A stretch of DNA of 64,000 nucleotides from Xanthocytophaga flava (GTDB lineage Bacteria; Bacteroidota; Bacteroidia; Cytophagales; 172606-1). Below the pieces are notes generated by a model. That model was given only the letters and a program-made list of their open reading frames with translations. It was not told where the DNA came from and ran no database searches. A program made the position numbers and the translations under genes. Within the stretch, counting starts at the first letter, position 1. Each line of letters begins with the position of its first letter. The stretch is from contig NZ_JASJOR010000003.1 in the NCBI RefSeq assembly GCF_030068545.1, positions 421,066-485,065 on the forward strand. Reading direction: 5' to 3'. This document shows, one piece after another, positions 37,020 to 46,947 of the stretch.

Positions 37020-37036
37020 TAGTATCCCTTAATATA

Positions 37037-37095
37037 GCATACCCCAAATAGTTCCTGTTTCCTATTCAATTGGGGATAAACTATTTGGGGTATGC
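37037..37095. terminator. Strong stem-loop between convergent genes
   Basis: GCATACCCCAAATAGTT (37037-37053) and AACTATTTGGGGTATGC (37079-37095) are a perfect 17-base inverted repeat with a 25-base loop. It starts 18 bases beyond the beta-helix stop and can terminate transcription from either side, although there is no long T run. Confidence 0.65.
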
Positions 37096-37251
37096 CCTTA
37101 TATGCTTTTATGTAAAATTGTCAAAAGTCTTACTAGATACGCTGCTGAGCAGGTACTGCTGTGTTTTCTATCGTCCCTGAGTCCAGGCATCTTTGGTGTT
37201 GGCAGAGATACTCAAGAATGTCACATAGATCAGGCGTTGTACTACTCTATT

Positions 37252-37974
37252 TTACAATCTATTCGGTTTACGTATCCTTTGTAAACAAAAGTTATCTTTC
37301 GAGTCAAGCTTTCCTATCATCAGATAGGAGGGGTATATACTATGTTTTCTTGATGTACCTATCCTATAATCATCCCATATATAGATAGAATCAATTCGCT
37401 GTTCGAGTTTTACAGGTGGATTCACAATACCCAATGCTTTATAGGTTGAATCCTGTGATTCATAAAAGTGAAGGGATCGGTAGGGAAGGTAAAACTGTTT
37501 TTCTTCTCCTTTTTTAATTTCATAAACCTGATCTCCTCTAAATTTGCCAAAATACTCTATAAGAAGAGATTCGTTTTCTGTATATATTTTCCGTTTCTCT
37601 TCTTTCTCTGGTGCTTTTTTGTACCGGCCAATATAAGGTCCATATATAGTAAATTGTTCTATCAACAAACATTTGTTATTTGCATAGACAGCAATGCTTG
37701 AATCCAGCTGATTGGTAATAGATAGAATGCAGTATTTATCATAGTAGTTGGCAAATAAGCCTTTCCGTTCACTATCTCCCAGCTTTGCATTCATGGCCGC
37801 TATCGTGTTATCTTCCGGATGAATGATTTTATACACAATACCATCTAACTCTATCTCTTTGTTCTGCGGTTCTTTTTTAATAGTATCAGCTATATTGGAA
37901 TCTGTACAGCCACTACCTGCAAGCAGACATATCCCTAAGGCTATTAGAAATAAATAAACTCCTTTAAAATGCAT
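37252..37974 (-). CDS. Lipoprotein of unknown function
   Basis: A 240-residue protein with a clear lipoprotein signal (LLAGSGC, Cys23). The rest is polar, with predicted beta strands and no recognised domain. The start at 37974 gives an ordinary signal. Downstream 46 bases away on the same strand is the ankyrin gene's end, but transcription runs from ankyrin (39070) toward this gene, so the two may be co-transcribed. Confidence 0.7.
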   Translation of the reverse strand: MHFKGVYLFLIALGICLLAGSGCTDSNIADTIKKEPQNKEIELDGIVYKIIHPEDNTIAAMNAKLGDSERKGLFANYYDKYCILSITNQLDSSIAVYANNKCLLIEQFTIYGPYIGRYKKAPEKEEKRKIYTENESLLIEYFGKFRGDQVYEIKKGEEKQFYLPYRSLHFYESQDSTYKALGIVNPPVKLEQRIDSIYIWDDYRIGTSRKHSIYPSYLMIGKLDSKDNFCLQRIRKPNRL

Positions 37975-38020
37975 TGTTCTCTAAGTGTATAGCAAGTGGT
38001 GGAAGGTAGCCTATATTATT

Positions 38021-39070
38021 TTATCGATTGTACTCTACATGTGAAAGAATTAAGGGCAAGGGGTTGTTTGTTACCCATTGTACACCCAGTTCACACAGTC
38101 TGGAGGTGTCGCCTGATCTTCGTTTAATTTTTATTACAAGTTCTTCTGCCTCCATTAGTTCAGAATAGGAGAGGGGATTTCCCTGTTTCATGAATGCAAG
38201 GAATGCATCTGCCATTTTCTTATACTCACTGTCCCAATTTATCCCTCCATTGCCTTGTACTTCATTGGCGATTCGTCCTGTGATTCGAATTACCTCACCT
38301 TGTAGGGTTGCTGCCGGGCCACTGGAAGGAACCAGAAGATCCCAAAATTCCTTATGTTGTTGTTGCCAGTTTGCGGCAGTAGTGGTTATAGGAGTTTTTC
38401 CATCATGCAGTATTCTTTTTGCCACAGGTTCCACGTCAAATAGCTGGTATAATTCTTCCAGAGCTGTACTTACCTCTTCCACATACTCCTGATTGAAACC
38501 AGCTCGGTAGAATTCAAATTGCTTCCCTATAGCTTGTACAAATCCTCTCATTTTGGGTGTTATTTGCACACCTGCCTGCAGGTATATTTTAGCTAGTTTT
38601 ACAGTGTTAACAATATAGGCATTGCGACACATTTGTAATGCTTGTTCCAAAGGCGTATTGCCATCAGAATTGAGAGCATGTATGTACGCGTCATAGGCAA
38701 GCAAAAGCTCTGTATTCTCAACGTTATGGGCACTTGCTGCCGTATGCAGAGGTGTATCTTTATGATTGTTTTTAGCATGTACATAGGCACCCAGTGTCAA
38801 CAAGCTTTTTATATTGCCATGTATGCTACCTGAGCGGTTGTGTAGAGGAGTGTTTCCCCAGGTATCAGTGGCTTGCAGATCTGCTCCTTGTTGCACTAAC
38901 CATACAGCCAGTTCATGGGGACAGTTATCAAAGGCCAGCGCCGTAGCTTTCGCATACCCTCCACGAGCATCTGGCTCACAGGTAGTAAACACTGCTTTCA
39001 ATGCCTGAAAATCTCCTGTGCTTAATAGTTCTTCAAAATCTTTGGGTAAGGTTTTCCTTTTCTTTGCCAT
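38021..39070 (-). CDS. Ankyrin-repeat protein
   Basis: A 349-residue cytosolic protein. Four ankyrin units occupy about residues 35-175, shown by GADLQATDTWGNTPLHNRSG, KNNHKDTPLHTAASAHN and LNSDGNTPLEQAL. The C-terminal half is a helical domain of unknown function with GRIANEVQGNGGINWDSEY. Ankyrin proteins bind other proteins. No partner is apparent. The start at 39070 follows a normal gap; the next gene downstream is the lipoprotein at 37252-37974, 46 bases away. Confidence 0.85.
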   Translation of the reverse strand: MAKKRKTLPKDFEELLSTGDFQALKAVFTTCEPDARGGYAKATALAFDNCPHELAVWLVQQGADLQATDTWGNTPLHNRSGSIHGNIKSLLTLGAYVHAKNNHKDTPLHTAASAHNVENTELLLAYDAYIHALNSDGNTPLEQALQMCRNAYIVNTVKLAKIYLQAGVQITPKMRGFVQAIGKQFEFYRAGFNQEYVEEVSTALEELYQLFDVEPVAKRILHDGKTPITTTAANWQQQHKEFWDLLVPSSGPAATLQGEVIRITGRIANEVQGNGGINWDSEYKKMADAFLAFMKQGNPLSYSELMEAEELVIKIKRRSGDTSRLCELGVQWVTNNPLPLILSHVEYNR

Positions 39071-39194
39071 GGCTTAGTATTAAATAGTCTGAGGTCTCCA
39101 TGCAACAAATCTTCCAGGTAAAGATCTGTTACTTGTTTCTGGTTTTAAAATGGGTTAAAAAGATTGATAAAATAGAAAACCCTTATAGGAAGTA

Positions 39195-39275
39195 TTCTTG
39201 CTCCTGGAAATCGGATGATTCAGCCAGATTAAGTCTGGCCGTCTTTCCACGACCAAGTATCCTTTCAGAGGCATA
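39195..39275 (+). repeat. Degenerate family A copy A7
   Basis: The right half, GGCCGTCTTTCCACGACCAAG then TATCCTTTCAGAGGCA (about 39237-39273), resembles GGTCGCCGGTCTTGCCACGAG plus the right terminal repeat. A weak left end, TTGCTCCTGGAAA, lies near 39198. The conserved GACAAATAGA block is gone. It is in the divergent 455-base gap 39071-39525, whose remaining DNA shows no gene. Confidence 0.45.
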
Positions 39276-39525
39276 ATGTTTAATTGGTTTGATAGGGCTT
39301 TGCTGCTTTGTAGTCTACCAGTTTTGTATTGTTCCATTAATTATGAGAGAATTATCTTTTCTCAAATCTCCTGGTAGTGTATTGCTTTCTTTCCATCAGT
39401 ACTTGGTTAACGCGCTTGTATCTATTTCCAGACAAAGTTCTATGTAAATAGAGGAAAGAATAGAATGTACCATGAGACATTGAGTTTGTTTACTATTTTT
39501 GTGATTCAATATCTGTATATTTTCT

Positions 39526-42500
39526 ATGAAAAAATTGTTACTGATTATCTTATTGCTATCTGCGTCATTCTTGTTCCATTCTTTTACTTTCGCACAAACC
39601 TATAATCTCCAAAGAGGAATTGGAAAGATAAATTTCTCAGAACCTATTAGTGTAGCTGTTGATACAAAGGGATATAAATATGTAGCTTGTTCGAATGGAT
39701 ATGTAGCAAAACTAGATAAGGATAATAAAGTTCAATTTTTATTAAACTTTACTACTCATCCAGATGGTATTATTTTATTATTTCTCATGTTGGACAGTGA
39801 GGAAAATCTTTGGGTTGGAGATAGAACAAGAGGTCGTTTACAGAAATTCGATTCTGATGGAAAACTTTTACTGGAATTTGGATCTCAGGGAGAAAAGGAT
39901 GGGCAATTTTCCCTTCTTGGAAAATTTTGCTTTGATAGCCTGGGTAATATTCTAGTGGTTGATATGGGCAAACATTGTATCCAAAAATTTGATAAAACCG
40001 GAGTTTTCTTATCCAAATTTGGTTCTCAGGGCACTGCCAATGGAAAATTTTATTCACCTGAAGGAATTACTATTGATAGAGAAGGTAATCTTTGGGTGAC
40101 AGAATATACAAATAGTCGTGTTCAAAAATTCGATAAAGATGGTAACTTCTTACTTAAATTCGGATCGTATGGCACTAAGAATGGACAGTTTTATCAGCCA
40201 GCAGCTATAAAAGAAGATGCAGATGGCAATTTTTGGGTTGCGGACTATAATAATTATCGTCTCCAAAAATTTGATAAGAATGGGAAGTACCTGTTAAAGG
40301 TTACTACCTACAGCATTTCATTTGGCTTTCATCCTTTGGATCTGACAATAGATCATCAAGGACATATTTGGACTACCGATGACACATACGGTTCTATACA
40401 AGCATTTAATTCGACAGGGCAGGGGGAAACTATGTTTGGTTCTTCTAAATTTTTTGGTGATGAGATATTTGCTATGGCGCAAAGTATTTGTGTGGATATA
40501 GAAGGCAATACCTGGGTAGCTGATATGCTTAATAATCGTATCCAGAAGTTTGATGCGACAGGTAAATTTTTGTTGTCAGTAGGAAATATGGGTGTTAATA
40601 ATGGTGAATTTGAGTATCCGATAGATATGGCTATTGATAAGTTAGGTAATCTTTTGGTAACAGATAGATATAATCATCGTGTACAAAAGTTTGACAAAAA
40701 TGGAAAGTTCTTGTCTAAATTTGGTTCTAAAGGTTCTGGTAATGGTCAATTTGTTGAGCCTCAAGGTATTGCTATAGATATGCAAGGTAATATCTGGATA
40801 GTGGATTCTGGTAATTACCGTGTTCAGAAATTTGATAGAGATGGTAACTTCCTCTTAACTTTTGGTTCCAAAGGGTCTGTTGGTGGTGACTTTCATGAGC
40901 CAACCTCTATAGTAGTAGATAATCAAGGCATTGTTTGGGTAATGGATCTTGAGTTTCCAAGTGTAAAGCTGTTTGATGAGAAGGGTAACTATCTTTATTC
41001 ATTCGGTGGTGAGTCTGAGTATGGATATGGTGGTTTTTATAAACCCTCTGGAATGGCATTAGATAAGCAAGGATATGTATGGATTGCTGACCGACATGTT
41101 ATTCAAAGATTTGCACCAGGAGGAAGGGAAAACTCATATATATCACAGATTCCTTTGCCAAACATGCGGTGTTCCGATCTGGCATTTGACCAGAAAGGAG
41201 ATTTGTACTTTACTTCTCCATTTGGGGCAATAGTATATACAACAAACCTGCCACATACTTCGATTAAAGGAAAAGTTTATTTGGATAAAGACCAGAATTG
41301 TAGCTTTACCAATGGTGATAAACCACTACAAAATGCCATGGTAGTTGCAAATCCTGGTAGCTATTTTGCTATGACAGACATAGAGGGCAATTATGAAATT
41401 TTGTTAGATACAGGAAAATATACAGTTAGCCAGATAATTGATACTACATCAAGTTCAGCTATACAACCTTCTTGTCCAGCTACAAATGTTTCTTCTATTA
41501 TCACTTTTACAAGTAAAAAAGATACCACTACTCATGTAGATTTTGCAAATAGAGGTACATTATTACCACAATTGGTAAGTAATGTAAGTCTTGAACCCCA
41601 TCGGAGATGTTTTATCAGCACAATTGTTATTAGTTATTCCAATACAGGGTATGGCGATGCTGAAAATGTAAAGGTCTCTGTAAAACTTCCAAAATATGTG
41701 GTATTTAAGTCTGCTGATAAACCGTATACCATTGACAAAGATTCTAATTATGTCTTTACTATTGATACACTTAAGTCATTTCATTCAGGTGTTATTCATA
41801 TTACTGATTCAGTTGTGTGTATAGCAAATATAACAGGGTTGGCTCTATGTGCCAAAGCCTGGATTACTCCTGCCAATACCTATACTCTACCTGCTAATTC
41901 TACCTGGGACAATTCCGACATTGTACTCACAGGCAAGTGTATAGAAAATGGCCGGGTTCAGATGGTGATTAAAAACATCGGACAGGCAATGGCTGATAGT
42001 GCTGAATTTAGAATATTGCTCGATGCTCAGCTGGCTTTCCGTAAAAATTATAAACTGGCAGCAGGAGATAGTTTAGTTTTGAAAGTACCTGCTAACGGCA
42101 AGACTGTTCGTCTGGAAGCAGACCAACGACCGGATCATCCCCGTAAGTCCCAAACCAATCTGACTATCGAAGGGTGTGTGGCTTCTAGTAGTGATGTAGT
42201 CAGCAAAGGATTTGTGGATGCATTACCACAGGATGATATCGAACCCGAAGTTGCCATACAATGTCTGCCAATTGTAGATTCCTATGATCCTAACGACAAG
42301 CTGGTAAGTCCGGCAGGAACAACAGATGAGCACTATACCCCGACAACCTCTGAACTAAAATACACGATTCGTTTTCAAAATACAGGAACGGATTATGCTT
42401 ATACTGTTGTGGTAATCGATACCTTATCTGAAAATCTGGATATCGCCACATTGCAAATGGGAGCTGCTTCCCATGGTTATTCACTGAAAGTAAGTGGCAA

Positions 42501-43035
42501 AGGGCAACCTGTTTTAACCTGGACATTCAATAATATAAATCTACCAGACAGTACTCGTGATCAGAAAGGTAGCAATGGGTTCATTCAGTTTACTATCAAG
42601 CCAAAAGCTAATCTGCCAGAGAAGACACAGATTGAGAATTATGCCGATATCTTCTTTGACTATAATGATCCGGTACGCACAAACACTACAGCCAATGTGC
42701 TGTATGATGTGCCAAAAGTAATAGATGCTGCTAATCAGCTGAGTGATTCTATTATAGATAAGGTAATGGCTGCTGAACCAGATGCGCTGAAAGGCAAGCT
42801 GAGTCTGTATCCGAATCCTACCCAGAGTCAGGTGTGGATTCAGTCGGTAGATCTGTCTGTGCGCATTGAGCAGGTTAAAATCTATAATCTGTTGGGTGAG
42901 GCGCAGAACGTGAGTGTATCCTCTACAGATAGCCAGACTGTGCAACTGACTATGCAGGCTAAGCCGAAAGGGATTTATCTGGTACATATTCAGACAAACA
43001 AGGGTACTTCTATTCAACGGGTTGTGGTGCAGTAA
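39526..43035 (+). CDS. Large secreted NHL-repeat protein with T9SS sorting domain
   Basis: A 1169-residue surface or secreted protein. After a signal peptide (MKKLLLIILLLSASFLFHSF) come about ten NHL beta-propeller repeats (about 25-530), each with the pattern GNLWVxDxxNxRVQKFDKDGNFLLKFGS. A carboxypeptidase-regulatory/SdrD-like segment (about 580-640, KGKVYLDKDQNCSF) follows. Next are Ig-like or DUF11-like domains (to about 1070), with YDPNDKLVSPAG and IENYADIFFDYNDPVRTNTT typical of T9SS cargo. The last 80 residues form a type A sorting domain (LSLYPNPTQSQVWI, KGIYLVHIQT). NHL propellers bind proteins or glycans. The sorting domain means export through the type IX system and attachment to the cell surface. 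Confidence 0.9.
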   Translation: MKKLLLIILLLSASFLFHSFTFAQTYNLQRGIGKINFSEPISVAVDTKGYKYVACSNGYVAKLDKDNKVQFLLNFTTHPDGIILLFLMLDSEENLWVGDRTRGRLQKFDSDGKLLLEFGSQGEKDGQFSLLGKFCFDSLGNILVVDMGKHCIQKFDKTGVFLSKFGSQGTANGKFYSPEGITIDREGNLWVTEYTNSRVQKFDKDGNFLLKFGSYGTKNGQFYQPAAIKEDADGNFWVADYNNYRLQKFDKNGKYLLKVTTYSISFGFHPLDLTIDHQGHIWTTDDTYGSIQAFNSTGQGETMFGSSKFFGDEIFAMAQSICVDIEGNTWVADMLNNRIQKFDATGKFLLSVGNMGVNNGEFEYPIDMAIDKLGNLLVTDRYNHRVQKFDKNGKFLSKFGSKGSGNGQFVEPQGIAIDMQGNIWIVDSGNYRVQKFDRDGNFLLTFGSKGSVGGDFHEPTSIVVDNQGIVWVMDLEFPSVKLFDEKGNYLYSFGGESEYGYGGFYKPSGMALDKQGYVWIADRHVIQRFAPGGRENSYISQIPLPNMRCSDLAFDQKGDLYFTSPFGAIVYTTNLPHTSIKGKVYLDKDQNCSFTNGDKPLQNAMVVANPGSYFAMTDIEGNYEILLDTGKYTVSQIIDTTSSSAIQPSCPATNVSSIITFTSKKDTTTHVDFANRGTLLPQLVSNVSLEPHRRCFISTIVISYSNTGYGDAENVKVSVKLPKYVVFKSADKPYTIDKDSNYVFTIDTLKSFHSGVIHITDSVVCIANITGLALCAKAWITPANTYTLPANSTWDNSDIVLTGKCIENGRVQMVIKNIGQAMADSAEFRILLDAQLAFRKNYKLAAGDSLVLKVPANGKTVRLEADQRPDHPRKSQTNLTIEGCVASSSDVVSKGFVDALPQDDIEPEVAIQCLPIVDSYDPNDKLVSPAGTTDEHYTPTTSELKYTIRFQNTGTDYAYTVVVIDTLSENLDIATLQMGAASHGYSLKVSGKGQPVLTWTFNNINLPDSTRDQKGSNGFIQFTIKPKANLPEKTQIENYADIFFDYNDPVRTNTTANVLYDVPKVIDAANQLSDSIIDKVMAAEPDALKGKLSLYPNPTQSQVWIQSVDLSVRIEQVKIYNLLGEAQNVSVSSTDSQTVQLTMQAKPKGIYLVHIQTNKGTSIQRVVVQ

Positions 43036-43080
43036 GATGAAGTAGTACAAATGAGCTTCTATTGATAAACTTTCTAACAC

Positions 43081-43110
43081 AAAAGGTCTGGAGACGTATT
43101 CAGGCCTTTT
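43081..43110. terminator. Rho-independent terminator after NHL gene
   Basis: AAAAGGTCTG and CAGGCCTTTT pair with one G-U and a 10-base loop. It begins 46 bases beyond the NHL gene stop, between this gene and the convergent regulator. Confidence 0.65.
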
Positions 43111-43317
43111 GCTTGCTACCTTCAAGGAAAAGAAACTTTAGTTTTGACTCTTCGATTGCTATCCAATCGGATAAAGGCTATTTTGATCTATACACTAAGT
43201 ATGATGTAAAGTTTATAAAAGTTGTACCAGGTACTGAGTCATATCTGGAAATGAATTTTTACAGAAAATCAGGTCATCGGGTACCCGTTTCGGATCCAGT
43301 TGCCGGCAGCCTCCTTC

Positions 43318-44175
43318 TCAAGAGCTGATTTCAAGCTTATAGCCTTTGCCACGTATGACAACAATCTTGATGTTCGGATCAAATTCCAGTTTTTTCCTGA
43401 GTTTTGAAATGAACATATCCAGACTACGGCCTACAATAACCCCTTCATCTTCCCATATCTCTTTTTGTAGCCGGCTTCGCTCGATAGCCTCGTTAGGAGA
43501 CAACGCGAAAATGCGTAGTACACGGGTTTCAGTTCTAGTCAGATCTATAGTCTTTCCATTGGTCAGAAGCTTACCAGTCTCTGTGTCGAACGACATTGAC
43601 CCTAACGTGACTATAGCGGGACTGTCAGGTAAGGCCTTCGGTGGCTTAACAGATCTTAAAAAAATAAATCCAGCAAATGCTAGAACGGTCAGGCTGCCCA
43701 GAAAATATCCATTCGATGAGGTAATTATTCCGGTTGGTTTGAATTTAATGTTAATCTTATAACACGCCAGGGGTTGGTGTCTTCCGATACAGGCTACAAT
43801 GTCATCTTTCTTATTTTTTGATATCACATATCCGTAGACTATGGTGGCATCGGAACAGTTAAGTACATTGACAACATACTCACTTGCAAGCGGATCTTTA
43901 GCCAGCAAACGCTGGGTAGTATTTACCAGGGAGCCGGGTTGGAAAGCAAACGCATGTTCAAAGCTTATCTGGTATTCATTACCGGCAATCTTTTTTACCG
44001 GTAATACCCGTGAGGTACTGTCGCCCGACTGAAGGAGCAGTTCGTGTCCGATCAGGCGAAGCAGAATTTCCCTTCGGGCAGAGTCAAAGTCATCATTGCC
44101 GGTCATACGGAAAGCCACGCAGATTACCGAAATGAACAACAGAATCAGTACTCCACCGATGTGCGTACGTTTCAT
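43318..44175 (-). CDS. Membrane-anchored winged-helix transcription regulator with periplasmic sensor
   Basis: A one-component regulator, 285 residues. An N-terminal helix (about 8-22) leads to a periplasmic domain (about 25-150), a second helix (about 160-175, FLGSLTVLAFAGFIFL) and a cytosolic OmpR/PhoB-type winged helix (about 190-285). The latter is shown by DLTRTETRVLRIFALSPNEAI and GRSLDMFISKLRKKL..IVVIRGKGYKLE. The sensor has three cysteines, including CIGRHQPLAC, which could form a redox-sensitive pair. This is ToxR-like logic in the reverse order. It is divergent from the secreted protein at 44381, its likely target. An upstream ATG at 44202 adds nine residues. Confidence 0.88.
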   Translation of the reverse strand: MKRTHIGGVLILLFISVICVAFRMTGNDDFDSARREILLRLIGHELLLQSGDSTSRVLPVKKIAGNEYQISFEHAFAFQPGSLVNTTQRLLAKDPLASEYVVNVLNCSDATIVYGYVISKNKKDDIVACIGRHQPLACYKINIKFKPTGIITSSNGYFLGSLTVLAFAGFIFLRSVKPPKALPDSPAIVTLGSMSFDTETGKLLTNGKTIDLTRTETRVLRIFALSPNEAIERSRLQKEIWEDEGVIVGRSLDMFISKLRKKLEFDPNIKIVVIRGKGYKLEISS

Positions 44176-44308
44176 GTGCAGGAAATTTCTTTTAACAAGC
44201 ATACTGTCACGAGAAAATTTACAAAGTTTACAGTATTATTTACAATCCAAATTTCTCAAGCCGAAGAATCTCAAAGTAGATTTGCTGCATCAATTTAGAA
44301 AGGAACCT

Positions 44309-44346
44309 ATCCTGATTTTGCCCAACCCCGCACGGTAAATCAGGAT
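44309..44346. promoter_or_regulatory. Inverted repeat in the divergent regulator/target gap
   Basis: ATCCTGATTT (44309-44318) and AAATCAGGAT (44337-44346) are a perfect 10-base inverted repeat with an 18-base loop. It ends 34 bases before the start of the gene at 44381 and about 135 bases from the regulator's start. It could be the regulator's operator or a leader hairpin in the 44381 transcript. Confidence 0.45.
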
Positions 44347-44380
44347 CGCTTCATCACCATTTAAAAGCAAAAATACATAT

Positions 44381-44953
44381 ATGAAAGTTAAAAGAAACGT
44401 TTTGTTCTGCCTGATTAGTCTGTTAGCAGGAGTAATTTTTTTTGCTGTTCAGGCACAGCAAAAAAATGACACGCATCGCGCTAACTTTTCTGGCGAATGG
44501 AAATCCAAAGAATCAATAAGTATGGGCGGAAATATTGTTTGTTGTTATGACTCGGGTGATCGTATGCTTGCTACAACAATGAAAATAACAGAGCATGCAG
44601 ATTTTTTAACCATAGCTGTATCAAGCTCGTTTCCGGGTACAACGCCAGTTACAAGTCAGGAGAAACTGACCTTCGACGGTAAAGAAAACCAAATTAATCA
44701 TGGCCCGGAAAGAGGAAAGAAGTTTACCGTAAAGTTCTCAGCTGATGGACAAACAATGACGGTTAACTCAACTGTACACCTGGGGGTTGCCTCTGCTTCC
44801 AATACCAGTGTGCCCGAACAAATGATTGTTTATGTAACGGAGGTTTGGAACTTGAGCAATGATGGCAAGTCTATCACTGTGCAGGCCAGTGCAAAATCAG
44901 ACTTATATGGCAAAGGGCGTTCCTGGAAGACCGTATTCCATAAGGCCAATTAG
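44381..44953 (+). CDS. Secreted protein of unknown function
   Basis: A 190-residue protein with a signal peptide (MKVKRNVLFCLISLLAGVIFFAVQAQ). The mature part begins with NFSGEWKSKESISMGG and has alternating strands, which suggests a lipocalin-like or small beta-barrel fold; this is only a by-eye impression. It is divergent from the winged-helix regulator and followed 98 bases later by another small secreted gene. Confidence 0.7.
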   Translation: MKVKRNVLFCLISLLAGVIFFAVQAQQKNDTHRANFSGEWKSKESISMGGNIVCCYDSGDRMLATTMKITEHADFLTIAVSSSFPGTTPVTSQEKLTFDGKENQINHGPERGKKFTVKFSADGQTMTVNSTVHLGVASASNTSVPEQMIVYVTEVWNLSNDGKSITVQASAKSDLYGKGRSWKTVFHKAN

Positions 44954-45051
44954 TATTCAATAATGTATTTATACAAGTCCTACTCCGAAATACCTTGAAC
45001 GGATCTGATTTGTTAGAAGATTGATCTGTGTTAAGTAAAACTACGAAAAAT

Positions 45052-45594
45052 ATGAAAAAAATTATCTATGTTCTGATCATACCGCTGGTTGTGGCAAGCG
45101 GACTTATATTTGCCTATCGCGAAATCAAAAAGGAAACTTCTGAAAAATCAACCCCAAAGCCACTCTCTGCTGCGGAAAGAGAAGCTGCATTGAAAAAATG
45201 GGAGGCTACCCCTGATGGCATACAGTACAAAAAATGGGAAACGTCTGTTGAAGGTAAAAAAGTGCTTGCCGGGGCTGCTAAACTAAGGAAGTCTATACGA
45301 GATTCTCTCCCTATGGAGGCGGTTGTAACCTCTCTTGCTCTTCCACCAGGCTCACGATTGGGTTTTGGAGTGATGGTCAGGATTAATGGTGACGATTACA
45401 TTCTTAGTTTTGGGCTACAACAGTCTACTGAATTTCAGCCATTGCATAGCCTGAAAGTTAACGACAAACTACTAATAAGAAGCCGTTTTGTATCGTACGC
45501 ACCCAAGTATTCCTATCCGATCGTAGCGGGCGACTATGTGGAACGAGACAGTAAAATACTGTATAAGCGTGCCCCTCGCAAAGGCGGCTGCTGA
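45052..45594 (+). CDS. Signal-anchored hypothetical protein
   Basis: A 180-residue protein with a signal anchor (MKKIIYVLIIPLVVASGLIFAY) and a charged helical segment (AAEREAALKKWEATPDG). The C-terminal half has beta strands (SRLGFGVMVRINGDDYILSFG) and ends with KRAPRKGGC. An earlier in-frame start lies at 45028 (TTG-like reading), but the ATG at 45052 places the hydrophobic segment at the N-terminus. Its stop is 11 bases before the propeller gene, so the two are co-transcribed. No family was recognised. Confidence 0.65.
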   Translation: MKKIIYVLIIPLVVASGLIFAYREIKKETSEKSTPKPLSAAEREAALKKWEATPDGIQYKKWETSVEGKKVLAGAAKLRKSIRDSLPMEAVVTSLALPPGSRLGFGVMVRINGDDYILSFGLQQSTEFQPLHSLKVNDKLLIRSRFVSYAPKYSYPIVAGDYVERDSKILYKRAPRKGGC

Positions 45595-45605
45595 GCAAAT
45601 ACACG

Positions 45606-46670
45606 ATGAAATACATACATATATTCGCTTTGCTCTTTGGCTTTCGCAGTTGCTGCAACGGACAAGTCAACACAAATGCATCCAAACCCATTCCTAATGT
45701 AATCCGAAACTTTAAACCGGCTTCTTTAGCTCCTGATTTTGACACAACCTTAGTTAGTCAGTATATCAGAAGTATTTTTCAGGACTCAAAAGGAAATATA
45801 TGGTTTGGGACAATAGGCGACGGAGTTGTGAGATACGATGTAAAGACGTTGACTTACTTTTCTACCCCCGATGGTTTTATTAACCAAACGGTGTATGCCA
45901 TCAATGAAGATAAGGATGGAAATATGTGGTTTGGGACAGACCAGGGAGTTTATAAATATGACGGCAAAACCTTCAAAAACTATAGTCAAAAAGATGGACT
46001 AACCCATGTAGATATAACCCGAAAAGGTATTCTTTTTGACAAATCGGGTAATAGTTGGGTGGGTACGCATGGAGGGGTTTACCGATATGACCACGTAGCA
46101 GATAGGAAAGGCCAAAAAAGTTTTTCATTATTCAAAAAACTGGGTGCGGTGAATATTGCGGGCATCATGGAAGACAAAGAGGGTACTATCTGGTTTGCTT
46201 CTTCAAATACAGGTGTTTTTCGATATAAGCCTTCAGAGGGAGAAAAAAGTCTTGTTCATCTCAAAGAAATCGAAAATTTAGGCGAAAACTACGCAGGCGG
46301 CATCGCACAGGATAAAGCAGGCAATATGTGGTTTACAATGAAAAATGGTATTTGTAAATATGATGGCAAAACGTTTACATCCTATACTTCAAAAGATGGC
46401 TTGGGAGGTACCGAATTTTGGGGAATACTCATTGAAGAATCTGGTATTATTTGGGTTACAGCCCGAGGTAGCACCACCAGATTCGACCCAACGATTCCCT
46501 TACCAAATCCCAACGCATTTAAGGTTTTTACACCTGCCGATGGCCTGAATTGCTGTGTATAAAGTATGTTTCAGGATAAAGAGGGGAATATGTGGTGGGG
46601 CACTGGTCAAGGACTCTATCGGTTTGATGGTACTCGTTTCTATCAAGTCAAGAAGACTGGCCCGTGGTGA
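45606..46670 (+). pseudogene. Two-component-regulator-type propeller protein cut by a stop codon
   Basis: A secreted beta-propeller protein. Six blades of the type IxEDKDGNMWFGTxxGVYKYDGKTF are read from 45606, then TAA at 46560-46562 stops translation. The same frame continues SMFQDKEGNMWWGTGQGLYRFDG to a stop at 46668, which is exactly a seventh blade. Removing one stop codon, which could come from TAC or TAT, gives a complete seven-bladed propeller of 354 codons. The signal region (MKYIHIFALLFGFRSCCNG) is normal. The truncated six-blade product might still be made, but the fold would be incomplete. It follows the gene at 45052 by 11 bases. Confidence 0.85.
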
Positions 46671-46758
46671 TAGTAAATAGTCCCCGCTTTTTGGCGCAAG
46701 CATTCGCTCAATGCTGTCAACGTAAGGAAGTTTATTTCTTTTTTTCATATTTCTTTTT

Positions 46759-46947
46759 TGTCCTTCTGAAAGAATCTTGTGACAAATAGAACTACGTTCG
46801 GTTTATGAAAGAAAAAATATATTCCAAATCTAAAGGTCGCCGGTCTTGCCACGATATCCTTTCAGGAGGACAAAAAAGGTGTAAGGTCAAAAAAGAGAGG
46901 TTTTCCCTAAAGTCTTCAAAATTGAAAAAGTTATGGGACAGGATAAG
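46759..46947 (+). repeat. Family A interspersed repeat, copy A5 with tail
   Basis: TGTCCTTCTGAAAGAA (46759-46774) and TCCTTTCAGGAGGACA (46857-46872) frame a 114-base core. The core has GTGACAAATAGAACTACG and AAAGGTCGCCGGTCTTGCCACGA. A tail to about 46947 matches copy A4, with AAAATTGAAAAAGTTATGGG and ACAGGATAAG. It is between the convergent propeller gene and the minus-strand relic/GH114-like gene. Confidence 0.88.

Noticed and set aside
43062..43328. 88-residue open frame after the NHL gene
   Set aside because: It spans the terminator and overlaps the convergent regulator. The part VVPGTESYLEMNFYRKSG is protein-like, so a relic is possible, but no family was seen.
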